NCBI GenBank assembly: GCA_966211335.1
Contig: CBIHNF010000001.1
Coordinates: 1,984,001 to 2,048,000 of the forward strand
Reading direction: 5' to 3'
DNA from: JAPWJZ01 sp966211335
GTDB lineage: Bacteria > Pseudomonadota > Alphaproteobacteria > Micavibrionales > UBA2020
Length of the DNA: 64,000 bases
The notes under the pieces were generated by a model. That model worked only from the letters and a program-made list of their open reading frames with translations, made no database searches and was not told the DNA's origin. Every line of letters starts with the position of its first letter. Position 1 is the stretch's first letter. The translations under genes and the position numbers were made by a program. Below, in pieces: positions 44,686 to 53,896 of this stretch.

Positions 44686-47371
44686 CGTCGGATCTTTCGG
44701 GCATCGTCAATGTCGCGGGCAGCTCAACCGTAAATCGCGCACCACCTTTCGGGTGGTTTTCCGCGAAGATACGACCCAAATGCGCCATGGCAATCGCTTG
44801 GCAAATAGACAGACCAAGGCCTGTGCCTTTCGGTCTGTCGCCGTGGTTAAATGTCGCAAATTTTTTAAAAATCTCCTTTTCCTGTCCCGGCATTATTCCT
44901 TGCCCGTTATCCGCAACGACGATACGAAGTCCGCCTTTGAAAATATCTGCAGAGATTTCGATGATAGATCCCACCGGCGTATGAAAGCATGCGTTTTCGA
45001 CGAGATTTTGGATAACCTGGCTTATCAGGAGCCCATCCATGTTAATAAAAGGCAGCTGTTCCGGCACATTTAGGAAGACGTCATGGCTCTTCGTCATTTC
45101 GTGGCAAGATTCAACCGCACTTCCGATGATTTCAGCCGGAAGATACGGATGCATATTAAGTTTCAACTGACCGCCCTCGATCCGCGTAATATCCAGCAGG
45201 TTGGTTACTACCTTTGTCAGTCGCGTAGCCTCTTGACGTATTGAAGCTAAGAGGCGGTTACTAGACCTGAAATCCTCGGGCTTCATCTGCAGCAACGCGT
45301 CAGCTGCACCGGTAATCGCGGCCAATGGGCTCCGTAAATCGTGGGATACAGAGCTCAGGAGGATATTTCGTAACCTTTCCTTTTCCGCAAGAAGAATGGC
45401 TTTGTCGGCAGCCTCCGCAGTTTCAGCCCCTTCCAGAGCAGCACCGAGGAGATCAAGGAACGTTTGCAGCATTAAAATCTGGTCGGGCCTCAAATAGCCA
45501 TCACGGTGATACACACCGACGACGCCCAAAGTTATATTCGAGCCTTTAATAGGCAGATAATAGCCAGCTGCGCTTGGCATCGTATCCGTCCCGCTACCGG
45601 CGGGAAGAGCATGATCGAAACACCACCTGACGACAGTCTCCTCCTTGTCCTGGTCGCCTTCCGTTTTTCCAAAGATAGTCGATAGTGCTCCAGCCTCATC
45701 AGGATACCAGATACCGACCTTGACGGGCATTGTGTCAGAAACCCGTCTCACCAGCGTCATGCTCATCTCCTCACGCGTACGCGTGGCATTAAGCTCCTTG
45801 GTCAGGTTGAAAAATATCTGCGTCTCCCTCTCGCGACTTCTGGAGAGCAAAGCTTTTTCGCGTAATTGTGCCGCGAGAGACGAGATGATGAGACTCGTCA
45901 CAAACATGACGAAGAACGTCAGGGAATATGATAAATCAGACACACTAAGCGTAAAGCGCGGCTCTACAAAATAAAAATCGAAGACCGCAATATTTGCAAC
46001 CGAGTAGACCAGCGACGGCCATCGACCAAGCCACGTGGAAGTAATCATGACTCCCATCAAGTACAGCATTGCAATATCTATGGTCTTCAAAAGTGGCTCA
46101 AAATAATAACTGCCGATCGTCACGGCGGCCAATATTGATATCGCATAAAAATAGTCCTGCCATCGCAATTGGGGCTTGTGAATCTGGCGCTTTTTATTAA
46201 AGGCAACACCGAGACTGGGCGGGGTTGTGACGACGTATACGTCGATTTCGCCACTTTGCACCAGAATGTATTCCGCAAGCTGTCTTCTGAATAACGTCCG
46301 CCAAAAAGACCGGATCGATTTTCCGATGATCATTTTGGTGATGCCATTATCTCTCGCATAATTGATGAGCTCTTCGCCTATTCGCGTTCCTTGCAATGTG
46401 ACAACTTCGGCACCATTCGTGGCAGCAGACTGGAGGACCTGCTGAATATGTTGGCGCATACGGATATCTCGGGCTGGTACTCCCGGAACTTCAACATACG
46501 CGACGACCCATCGTGCCTTGAGCGCCGTTGCCATCCTGCGTCCTGTGCGCACAAGTTTGGAAGCAAACATATCAGCGCCGACGCAAATTAATAATTTGTC
46601 TCCAGCTATATTTGGGGTTGATAGCCCCTCTCGACGCCTTTGCTCGTCCGTCTCGACATCTACGTAATCGGCAGCACGTCGAAGCGCAAGTTCACGCAGA
46701 GACTGTAGGTTCGTCTTGCGGAAAAAGTTGAGTACAGCATGTTCATTCGCGCCTGGGGCAATATAAACTTTACCATCTCTTAGTCTGGTTAACAATTCGT
46801 CGGGGGAGGTGTCAACCAACACGATGTCATCGGCCTGATCGAAAAATTCGTCCGGAACCGTCTCCCGCACGGCAATACCAGTGATGCTGTTGACGACGTC
46901 ATTCAGACTTTCAAGATGCTGAACATTCAGGGTTGTATAAACGTCAATGCCAGCGCTTAATACCTCTTCAACGTCCTGCCAGCGCTTTGGATGGCGACTT
47001 CCGGGTGCGTTAGTATGCGCCAGCTCGTCGATAAGAATAATGGCTGGCTTTCTTTTTAGGGCACCGTCCAGATCGAATTCCGCGATATTGACGCCGCGAT
47101 GGTCGATGGCAACGCGCGGCAGAACCGGAAGACCAATCAGTAGCGCGCTGGTATCAGCGCGATCATGGGTTTCAACAATGCCCACCAGAACATCGACCGA
47201 CTGGAGAAACCGTCGGTGAGCTTCCTGCAGCATGGCATACGTCTTGCCGACACCGGCGGAACTGCCGAAGAATATTTTTAGCTTTCCGCGACTGAGGCGC
47301 TTTTCATCAGCCTCGATCTGACTAAGGAGCTTTACAGGATCAAGCCGCTTATTTCTGTCCGTTTGATGCAT
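44675..47371 (-). CDS. kdpD: KdpD sensor histidine kinase
   Basis: 898 residues from the ATG at 47371; a TTG at 47389 would add 6. Senses K+ limitation and phosphorylates KdpE. In order: KdpD domain with P-loop FFGSSAGVGKTYAML, a USP-like domain (about residues 245-370), four membrane helices (about 395-500), a GAF-type domain, HisKA with the phospho-histidine in SSVSHDLRSPLAA, and HATPase with VENACFHTP, VADNGQGI and GTGLGLSIC. The start lies inside the kdpC 3' end. Confidence 0.96.
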   Translation of the reverse strand: MHQTDRNKRLDPVKLLSQIEADEKRLSRGKLKIFFGSSAGVGKTYAMLQEAHRRFLQSVDVLVGIVETHDRADTSALLIGLPVLPRVAIDHRGVNIAEFDLDGALKRKPAIILIDELAHTNAPGSRHPKRWQDVEEVLSAGIDVYTTLNVQHLESLNDVVNSITGIAVRETVPDEFFDQADDIVLVDTSPDELLTRLRDGKVYIAPGANEHAVLNFFRKTNLQSLRELALRRAADYVDVETDEQRRREGLSTPNIAGDKLLICVGADMFASKLVRTGRRMATALKARWVVAYVEVPGVPARDIRMRQHIQQVLQSAATNGAEVVTLQGTRIGEELINYARDNGITKMIIGKSIRSFWRTLFRRQLAEYILVQSGEIDVYVVTTPPSLGVAFNKKRQIHKPQLRWQDYFYAISILAAVTIGSYYFEPLLKTIDIAMLYLMGVMITSTWLGRWPSLVYSVANIAVFDFYFVEPRFTLSVSDLSYSLTFFVMFVTSLIISSLAAQLREKALLSRSRERETQIFFNLTKELNATRTREEMSMTLVRRVSDTMPVKVGIWYPDEAGALSTIFGKTEGDQDKEETVVRWCFDHALPAGSGTDTMPSAAGYYLPIKGSNITLGVVGVYHRDGYLRPDQILMLQTFLDLLGAALEGAETAEAADKAILLAEKERLRNILLSSVSHDLRSPLAAITGAADALLQMKPEDFRSSNRLLASIRQEATRLTKVVTNLLDITRIEGGQLKLNMHPYLPAEIIGSAVESCHEMTKSHDVFLNVPEQLPFINMDGLLISQVIQNLVENACFHTPVGSIIEISADIFKGGLRIVVADNGQGIMPGQEKEIFKKFATFNHGDRPKGTGLGLSICQAIAMAHLGRIFAENHPKGGARFTVELPATLTMPERSDDAA

Positions 47372-47951
47372 GGTTTGACAACTCGTCAAGAGCGATGTTC
47401 AGCGTCAGCACATTAACGACAGGTTCGCCAAAAATGAAGAGTTGTCGCGACACAGTGTTAGCCTCTATGAGCTTACGTACCGCGTCTTGTGATAGATGCC
47501 TGACTTCCGCGACACGTCGCAGCTGAAACTCTGCCGCTTGGAGACTGATATGCGGGTCAAGGCCGCTCCCGGATGCAGTAACAAGGTCGACTGGCACAGA
47601 ACCTTCGCTTTGAGGGTCGGCCTCACGAAGCGCAGAAATACGTGACTTCACTGCATCCAGCAGCGCGGCGTTATTTACGCCATAATTGCTGCCTGTCGAA
47701 GCAGCCGCATTATAAGGCACCGGGCCGGTTGCCGACAGGCGTGACCAAAAATATTTGGGGTCGGTAAAGTTCTGGCCGATGAGGCTTGAACCTATCGCTT
47801 TGCCCGAATGATCCCTGATGATGCTGCCTTTGGCCTGGTCCGGGAAAACGAGCATCGAAATGCCTGTGACCACAGCGGGGTAAACCGCGCCAAAAAGAAC
47901 CGTACTGACAATCCACATAACTGCGGAAATTCTTAAAGATTTTAAAATCAT
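47349..47951 (-). CDS. kdpC: Potassium-transporting ATPase subunit C
   Basis: 200 residues. One N-terminal membrane helix (residues about 9-31), the family block GSSLIGQNFTDPKYFWSRLSAT, and the C-terminal LDPHISLQAAEFQ and VNVLTLNIALDE blocks. KdpC helps couple KdpB ATP hydrolysis to K+ passage through KdpA. Its ATG shares one base with the kdpB stop (TAATG). Confidence 0.97.
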   Translation of the reverse strand: MILKSLRISAVMWIVSTVLFGAVYPAVVTGISMLVFPDQAKGSIIRDHSGKAIGSSLIGQNFTDPKYFWSRLSATGPVPYNAAASTGSNYGVNNAALLDAVKSRISALREADPQSEGSVPVDLVTASGSGLDPHISLQAAEFQLRRVAEVRHLSQDAVRKLIEANTVSRQLFIFGEPVVNVLTLNIALDELSNHASNGQK

Positions 47952-50014
47952 TATTTTACTCCCATCGCCGATAGCGCGATATCAATGATCTTTATCCCGA
48001 TGAACGGCACAATGACGCCACCGACACCGTAGACGAGTGCGTTTTTTTGCAACAGTTTGGTCGCGCCTATCGGCGTGTAGCGCACGCCTTTCAGCGCCAG
48101 CGGAATGAGGAAGACGATGACGAGCGCATTGAATATCACGGCCGAAAGAATTGCGCTCTCAGGCGTAGAAAGCCGCATGATGTTTAGAGCCATCAGTGCC
48201 GGAAATGTGCTCGCGAAAGCGGCCGGAATGATGGCGAAATATTTTGCAACGTCATTGGCAATGCTGAAGGTGGTTAAAGCACCCCGCGTCATCAACAACT
48301 GCTTGCCGATTTCAACGATTTCGATAAGTTTTGTCGGGTCGGAATCGAGGTCAATCATGTTCCCCGCTTCTTTAGCTGCCTGCGTACCTGTGTTCATAAC
48401 CACTGCCACATCGGCCTGGGCGAGTGCAGGAGCGTCGTTCGTCCCATCACCCACCATTGCGACCAGTTCACCGCCCATCTGCATTTTTTTTATGTAGGCG
48501 AGTTTGATTTGAGGAGTTGCTTGAGCGATATAGTCATCGACCCCGGCTTCTGCCGCAATAGCAGCGGCCGTGAGCGGGTTATCGCCAGTCACCATGACGC
48601 TCTTGATGCCCATGCGGCGCAAGTCTGCTAGACGTTCCTTGATACCGTGCTTGACTACATCCTTCAGGTGCACAACACCAAGAATTCGGGCACCTTTTGC
48701 CACCAGCAACGGCGTACCGCCACTACGAGCAATTTTATCTGCTTCCTGTCTTGCCAGAGGCGAGAATGAACCCCCGAGGGTTTTGACATGCGCTTCTATT
48801 GCGTCAACAGCTCCTTTCAGTATTTGGGTATCGCCCAAGGTGATACCCGAGGCACGGGTTTCGGCGCTGAATGGGATAAACGTCGCATTCAGCGTCGAAA
48901 CATCTTTCGGAATGATGCCGTATTTTGCCCTCGCGAGCTGTACGATGCTTTTACCTTCCGGCGTTTCATCCGCAAGGGAGGATAGTTCTGCTGCATCTGC
49001 CAGTGCCTGTTGGCTGACACTTTCAGCGCCATATAATGCAACGGCTTGACGGTTGCCGTGGGTAATTGTCCCTGTTTTATCAAGGAGCAACACGTTAACG
49101 TCGCCAGCGGACTCGACCGCGCGACCAGACTTGGCGACGACATTCGCCCGAACGAGCCTGTCCATGCCGGCAATACCGATGGCGGAAAGAAGACCGCCAA
49201 TTGTTGTAGGCGCCAGGCAGACCAGAAGCGCGACCAGAACTGTAATCCCGACCACAGTACCCGTACCCATTTTCTCTACGGCATACATTGAATATGGCAA
49301 AAGCGTCGCGCAAGCCAGCAGGAAGATAATCGTCATACCAGCGAGAAGAATGGCGAGCGCAATTTCATTTGGTGTTTTCTGACGTTTTGCGCCTTCTACA
49401 AGTGCAATCATTTTATCAAGAAAACTCTCGCCAGGATTTGCTGTCATCTCCAGCACCAGCCAGTCCGAGAGAACGCGTGTACCCCCCGTTACGGCATCAC
49501 GGTCGCCGCCGTTTTCGCGAATGACAGGAGCGCTTTCACCTGTAATGGCGCTTTCATCGACTGATGCAACGCCCTTCAGTACCTGCCCATCGCCGGGAAT
49601 AAAGCTTCCCGCTTCGACAAGGACAATGTCGCCTTTTCTTAGGCTTGACGACGAAACAGAGGTGAAGTCTTTCATATTATCGAGTGACTTCAGCTTTTTA
49701 GCTTGAATGTCTTTTCGTGCCGCACGAAGGCTTGCGGCCTGTGCTTTCCCCCTGCCTTCGGCAATAGCCTCAGCAAAGTTGGCAAAGATGCAAGTGAACC
49801 ACAGCCATACAGTCACCCATGCGACAAACCATCCCTTGTCATCGCCTGGTACTTTGTAGAAGCAAAGGGCCGTTGTTATGATGGCACCAACAAAGACTAC
49901 GAACATAACCGGATTTCGCATCTGGTACCAAGGCGTCAGCCTTGCGAATGAGGTATAAACGGCTTTTAACACCTGTTCCGGACCCATCAGAGCAAGCCTG
50001 TTTTCTTTCGTCAT
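47951..50014 (-). CDS. kdpB: Potassium-transporting ATPase ATP-binding subunit B
   Basis: 687 residues. P-type ATPase of the Kdp complex. Phosphorylation motif LLLDKTGTITHGN, actuator motif ITGESAPV, hinge MVGDGTNDAPALAQADVAV, and seven or so membrane helices. The ribosome site AAGGATAAAA sits in the 11-base gap after kdpA. Full length with no visible defect. Confidence 0.98.
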   Translation of the reverse strand: MTKENRLALMGPEQVLKAVYTSFARLTPWYQMRNPVMFVVFVGAIITTALCFYKVPGDDKGWFVAWVTVWLWFTCIFANFAEAIAEGRGKAQAASLRAARKDIQAKKLKSLDNMKDFTSVSSSSLRKGDIVLVEAGSFIPGDGQVLKGVASVDESAITGESAPVIRENGGDRDAVTGGTRVLSDWLVLEMTANPGESFLDKMIALVEGAKRQKTPNEIALAILLAGMTIIFLLACATLLPYSMYAVEKMGTGTVVGITVLVALLVCLAPTTIGGLLSAIGIAGMDRLVRANVVAKSGRAVESAGDVNVLLLDKTGTITHGNRQAVALYGAESVSQQALADAAELSSLADETPEGKSIVQLARAKYGIIPKDVSTLNATFIPFSAETRASGITLGDTQILKGAVDAIEAHVKTLGGSFSPLARQEADKIARSGGTPLLVAKGARILGVVHLKDVVKHGIKERLADLRRMGIKSVMVTGDNPLTAAAIAAEAGVDDYIAQATPQIKLAYIKKMQMGGELVAMVGDGTNDAPALAQADVAVVMNTGTQAAKEAGNMIDLDSDPTKLIEIVEIGKQLLMTRGALTTFSIANDVAKYFAIIPAAFASTFPALMALNIMRLSTPESAILSAVIFNALVIVFLIPLALKGVRYTPIGATKLLQKNALVYGVGGVIVPFIGIKIIDIALSAMGVK

Positions 50015-50025
50015 ATTTTTTATCC

Positions 50026-51819
50026 TTACTTAATCGCTGTCAGCATTTGGAAGTGATCCGCAATCGGCCCAAGTGCGAGCGCGGGGACATACGTCAGAAC
50101 TCCGACCATAACGACAACGCCTGTCAGCAGGAGGATGAAAAGCGGCGTATGCGTCGGCAATGTGCCAGTCGACGGCGGTACTGAATTTTTTCCCGCGAGA
50201 GAGCCAGCGATAGCAAGCACCGGCAGCATGCACCAGAAGCGACTGAAAAGCATGCCCCAGCCAAGAGAGGTATTGTAAAATGGTGTGTTTGCGGTGAGGC
50301 CAGCAAACGCGCTGCCGTTGTTATTACCTGCGGAGGAAAATGCATAAAGGATTTCGCTGAATGCATGCGCCCCGCCGTTAAGCGGACCTGCCTTGCCGGC
50401 CTCTGTCAAAACAGCAATAGCCGTGCCGAGCAAACTGCATACGAGCGGCACGAGAAGAACGATCGAAGCCATTTTCATTTCATAGGCCTGGATTTTCTTG
50501 CCAAGGTACTCAGGAGTTCTGCCCACCATCAGTCCTGCGATGAATACGGTAATCAGGGCATAAACAACCATGCCGTACAGCCCACAACCAACGCCTCCGT
50601 AAATGATTTCACTAAACTGCATCATCAGCAGCGGAACGAGACCACCAAGCGGCGTGAAGGAATCATGCATGGAGTTGACAGAGCCATTTGAGGCGGAAGT
50701 TGTTACCGTCGCCCAGATCGCTGAGTTAACCGCGCCGAACCGCGCCTCTTTTCCCTCCATGTTGCCACCTGGCTGAAAGGCGCTTTCCAACTGGTCAACG
50801 CCAAGAGCTGTTAGCAACGGATTCCCGCCCTGCTCCTGCATGAAGCAAAATATTGTCAGAGGAATACAGATGATGGTCATGACAACCAGTAACGCCCAAC
50901 CCTGGCGGGTATCCTTGACCATGTGACCGAACGTGTAGCAGCAGGCAGCCGAGATAAGGAGTATCGAAAGCATCTCAAATAGGTTTGATAATGGTGTCGG
51001 ATTTTCGAACGGATGAGCAGAGTTGACGTTATAGAAACCGCCGCCATTCGTACCCAATTGTTTGATCGCGATTTGCGAGGCAGCAGGACCGACAGCAAGC
51101 GTCTGCGTTTCCACGTCATGCGCCGCCTGTGTCACCGCACCAGTCGCGTCCTTTTGCTCGTCAACATGAATTTTTTCGACCAGCGATGTCTCGGCATAGG
51201 GACTAAAAGTCTGTACAACACCCTGCCCGACAAGAAAAATAGCAAGTATGAGGCAAAGGGGCAGCAGGATATAAACGAGTCCCCGAACCATATCAGCCCA
51301 GAAGTTGCCTATTGTCGCGCTGTTTTTCCGGATAAAACTACGAATGAATGCAGCCATTACCGCCATGCCCACGGCTGCAGAGACAAAATTCTGAACACCT
51401 AGGCCGACCATCTGAGAAAAATAACTCATGGTCGACTCGCCGCCATAGGACTGCCAATTCGTATTGGTCATGAAACTTGCGGCCGTGTTGAAAGACAAGT
51501 CCGGGGTCACCTGCCCCATATCCGCGGGATTAAGCGGCAGCATCGTTTGTAAACGCAAAATACCGTATAGTGCGGCAAAACAGAATGTACTGAAAACCGT
51601 CACATGAACGGAATATTTTTTCCAACTCATTTCTTCGGTAGGATCAAGACCGCCAACCTTATAGAATATTCTCTCGAGCCAACCCAAAGGGACAGACATG
51701 AATGTCCGATCACCTTGATAGACTTTCGCCATGTAAAGACCCAAAGGCTTCACGGATACGCCCAGAATTACAAAGAAGGCGAAAATTTGAAGCCAGTTAT
51801 TGAGTGATATCGACATCAT
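50026..51819 (-). CDS. kdpA: Potassium-transporting ATPase potassium-binding subunit A
   Basis: 597 residues with about ten membrane helices. Channel-like subunit related to K+ channels; the four selectivity-filter loops include TNTNWQSYGGE, the TNGGGFYNVNSAHPFENP loop, and the later NNNGSAFAGL loop. The first ATG at 51819 overlaps the kdpF stop (ATGA); the next codon is also ATG. Codes for the high-affinity K+ pathway of the inner membrane. Confidence 0.98.
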   Translation of the reverse strand: MMSISLNNWLQIFAFFVILGVSVKPLGLYMAKVYQGDRTFMSVPLGWLERIFYKVGGLDPTEEMSWKKYSVHVTVFSTFCFAALYGILRLQTMLPLNPADMGQVTPDLSFNTAASFMTNTNWQSYGGESTMSYFSQMVGLGVQNFVSAAVGMAVMAAFIRSFIRKNSATIGNFWADMVRGLVYILLPLCLILAIFLVGQGVVQTFSPYAETSLVEKIHVDEQKDATGAVTQAAHDVETQTLAVGPAASQIAIKQLGTNGGGFYNVNSAHPFENPTPLSNLFEMLSILLISAACCYTFGHMVKDTRQGWALLVVMTIICIPLTIFCFMQEQGGNPLLTALGVDQLESAFQPGGNMEGKEARFGAVNSAIWATVTTSASNGSVNSMHDSFTPLGGLVPLLMMQFSEIIYGGVGCGLYGMVVYALITVFIAGLMVGRTPEYLGKKIQAYEMKMASIVLLVPLVCSLLGTAIAVLTEAGKAGPLNGGAHAFSEILYAFSSAGNNNGSAFAGLTANTPFYNTSLGWGMLFSRFWCMLPVLAIAGSLAGKNSVPPSTGTLPTHTPLFILLLTGVVVMVGVLTYVPALALGPIADHFQMLTAIK

Positions 51820-51908
51820 GGAAATATCTCCGGTTTAAGCATGGCAGTGATAAGGTAAACGAAGAGGGCTATGACGATCACCGCCAATATGGCCAAAAAG
51901 GCGGTCAT
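51816..51908 (-). CDS. kdpF: KdpF, small potassium-ATPase subunit
   Basis: 30 residues in one membrane helix: MTAFLAILAVIVIALFVYLI, then a short TAMLKPE end, close to the KdpF pattern of a single helix followed by Leu/Lys-Pro-Glu. The stop overlaps the kdpA start and the start overlaps the preceding small gene's stop, both by 4 bases, so translation is coupled. KdpF stabilises the Kdp complex in E. coli. Confidence 0.9.
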   Translation of the reverse strand: MTAFLAILAVIVIALFVYLITAMLKPEIFP

Positions 51909-52000
51909 TCCGGCTTCTCCATGAGTTTGTCGGCCATCCAGATAAAGCCGAGGTTAAAAAGAAAAAACAGCAAAATCTGAAGCAAATAATACCAATCCAT
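51905..52000 (-). CDS. 31-residue single-helix membrane protein upstream of kdpF
   Basis: A complete small gene with an excellent ribosome site (AAGGAGGAAGAT ahead of the ATG at 52000). The product starts MDWYYLLQILLFFLFNLGFI and ends WMADKLMEKPE: one membrane helix and a charged tail. The end (K-x-M-E-K-P-E) recalls that of KdpF, so it may be a second KdpF-like subunit. It is coupled to kdpF by a 4-base overlap. I do not recognise the family. Confidence 0.78.
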   Translation of the reverse strand: MDWYYLLQILLFFLFNLGFIWMADKLMEKPE

Positions 52001-52010
52001 ATCTTCCTCC

Positions 52011-52205
52011 TTAGTGCTGCACGAACAGTTGCAACTGTGGTGCCGTATATAAAAAAGCGATCCCCGCCAAACCGAGCCCGCTGACCATCTCAGCCACGGC
52101 ACGTTTCTTCGCTACGCCGTCGGCAATCTCAAAAGAATCCAGCACACTCGCGTTCACAAGTACGAACGACATCATCTGAATGAGAATAAGAATAGGATAG
52201 GCCAT
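52011..52205 (-). CDS. 64-residue membrane protein at the head of the kdp operon
   Basis: Starts at 52205 with GGAG 10 bases upstream and stops 10 bases before the next small gene. Two membrane segments (about residues 3-22 and 41-57) with a basic, helical middle (AKKRAVAEMVSG). No known family. As first gene of the kdp transcript it is a candidate accessory or regulatory subunit; the evidence is position only. Confidence 0.72.
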   Translation of the reverse strand: MAYPILILIQMMSFVLVNASVLDSFEIADGVAKKRAVAEMVSGLGLAGIAFLYTAPQLQLFVQH

Positions 52206-52440
52206 GACGAATCTCCGAGATCAGGGGTAGCACATGCCGCCCTATCTCTAATCATTTGCCTCGCCGTCAGGATTGTCATGTAAATAGCCTATAAAAAATA
52301 GCCGGCAGCATATGCCTATTTACGCGCTGTTTACGCACCCTTATTTTTGACGGCCTTTTTACGCGACATGGCTATCGCACAGGAATAAAAATTGATCTCA
52401 CGACAAGTAACTGTCGCTTTATTTATTTCGGGAGAATCAA
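52206..52440. promoter_or_regulatory. Shared control region between kdp operon and porin gene
   Basis: Divergent promoter region. TTTACGC occurs at 52318-52324 and 52329-52335, 11 bases apart, the arrangement used by OmpR-type regulators, and again at 52357-52363. They are candidate KdpE sites. An 8-bp palindrome GCATATGC lies nearby at 52308-52315. CGACA-N6-TGTCG (52401-52416) sits just ahead of the porin ribosome site. Promoter boxes cannot be fixed with confidence. Confidence 0.5.
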
Positions 52441-53604
52441 ATGTTTTCGAGAACCGCCACTGCATGTTTGTCATTCGCGCTGGCGCTCGCCGCCGTGCCC
52501 GCTTTTGCTGAAGACACCCCCGCTCCCGCCACGCCAACACTAATGCCAGCGATGACCGGGCCGCTTGCTGCCTCAGCCAATCCATATTCGTTTGAATTAG
52601 GCTCCGCAGGAAAAATATATGTTGGAGGCGCATTGACAGGCTTCGCCCTCAGCCAAAACAACCATGTGACGACGGACAAAAACTCACGCGGCGATATCGG
52701 AAACGCGCAATTATTCGTACAGAAGCCCGACGGCTTAGTGCAGTTCTTCCTTCAGGCGGGTGAATATTCAGTACCAGTCGTCGGCACACCTTACATACGC
52801 GCCGAAAACTACACTGAACATACCTACGGATATATCCCCCAAGGCTTCGTAAAACTAGCTCCGACCTCAAACTTCAGCATCATGGCAGGAAAACTGCCCA
52901 CGCTTTTCGGTGCGGAGTATACGTTTTCATTCGAAAACATGAACGTGCAGCGAGGCCTGCTGTGGAATCAGGAAAACGCCGTTAACAAGGGCTTGCAGGC
53001 GAATTACTCCACGGGCCCCTTCGCCTTGTCCCTTTCCTGGAACGATGGCTTTTACTCTGATAAATATAACTGGCTCGATGGCTCAGTTGCGTGGACGATC
53101 GATTCCAAGAATACCTTGAGTTTCGTCGCCGGCGGCAACCTGAACAGTGCGGCGCATACTGACTTTGCAACACCTCTCGCGCAGAACAACGGGCAGATTT
53201 ATAACCTCATTTATACCTACAATGCCGCCCCCTGGACGATTACGCCATACATCCAATACACCCACACGCCGCAGGACATTTCTATAGGCCTTGCTGATTC
53301 AGCTTCCAGCTGGGGCGCAGCGGTACTGGGAAAATATACCTTTAATGACCATTGGAGCCTTGCGGGCCGTGCCGAATACATTTCTACGGAAGGTAGTGCT
53401 GCGGGGCCAAATCTTTTATACGGTGCCGGTAGCGATGCATGGTCAGCGACGGTCACTCCGACTTATCAGTATGACAGGTTTTTTGGTCGTGCTGATGCCT
53501 CATATACACGCGCGGTGGATGCGGCAGCGGGCGCAGCATTTGGATCATCAGGCAATGACAAATCGCAGGTAAGGCTGATCTTTGAGGCAGGTGTTCTTTT
53601 CTAA
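52441..53604 (+). CDS. Outer-membrane beta-barrel porin (BBP2/OmpL-like)
   Basis: 387 residues with a signal peptide (MFSRTATACLSFALALAAVP, cleavage near AFA-E). The mature protein consists of alternating strands and short turns with many aromatic residues, and ends with a phenylalanine (EAGVLF), the usual outer-membrane insertion signal. Blocks such as VKLAPTSNFSIMAGKLPTLF and ENMNVQRGLLW match the putative beta-barrel porin-2 family. It is divergent from kdp and may supply K+ or other solutes to the periplasm (inference). GGGAG precedes the ATG. Confidence 0.85.
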   Translation: MFSRTATACLSFALALAAVPAFAEDTPAPATPTLMPAMTGPLAASANPYSFELGSAGKIYVGGALTGFALSQNNHVTTDKNSRGDIGNAQLFVQKPDGLVQFFLQAGEYSVPVVGTPYIRAENYTEHTYGYIPQGFVKLAPTSNFSIMAGKLPTLFGAEYTFSFENMNVQRGLLWNQENAVNKGLQANYSTGPFALSLSWNDGFYSDKYNWLDGSVAWTIDSKNTLSFVAGGNLNSAAHTDFATPLAQNNGQIYNLIYTYNAAPWTITPYIQYTHTPQDISIGLADSASSWGAAVLGKYTFNDHWSLAGRAEYISTEGSAAGPNLLYGAGSDAWSATVTPTYQYDRFFGRADASYTRAVDAAAGAAFGSSGNDKSQVRLIFEAGVLF

Positions 53605-53615
53605 GGAAATTCACT

Positions 53616-53864
53616 TTGGCCGACATAAAGCGCATCAAGGGAGAGTTGCTTCAGCTTTTCAACAAGAAAACAGTCGCACCTGAAACCGTCGCGCGTGACG
53701 ACGGTCTCGACTCCGCCTTGCGGCTTTATTTCGCGCGGGCAACATTCATGCGCAAGGAAATGATCTTAGAGGCAATCATTCATGGTTTGCACATAAATGG
53801 CGCTGACAGGCCCGTCTCAAAGCATGAGATTCAGCATTTTCTCGACCACCACGATCATCATTAG
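53616..53864 (+). CDS. 82-residue protein with histidine-rich tail
   Basis: Begins with a TTG at 53616, with AAGGAA 8 bases ahead, 11 bases after the porin stop, so probably in the porin operon. Soluble, helical, charged; the C-terminus reads HEIQHFLDHHDHH, seven histidines in the last 15 or so residues, a plausible metal-binding tail. No family recognised. Confidence 0.65.
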   Translation: MADIKRIKGELLQLFNKKTVAPETVARDDGLDSALRLYFARATFMRKEMILEAIIHGLHINGADRPVSKHEIQHFLDHHDHH

Positions 53865-53896
53865 TTTACCGCATCGTTTTCTAATGAGATTTTTTA
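53858..53896 (+). terminator. Possible terminator after the 82-residue protein
   Basis: TCATTAG (53858-53864, including the stop codon) pairs with CTAATGA (53881-53887) across a 16-nt loop, followed by GATTTTTT. Low GC, so weak. Confidence 0.35.
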
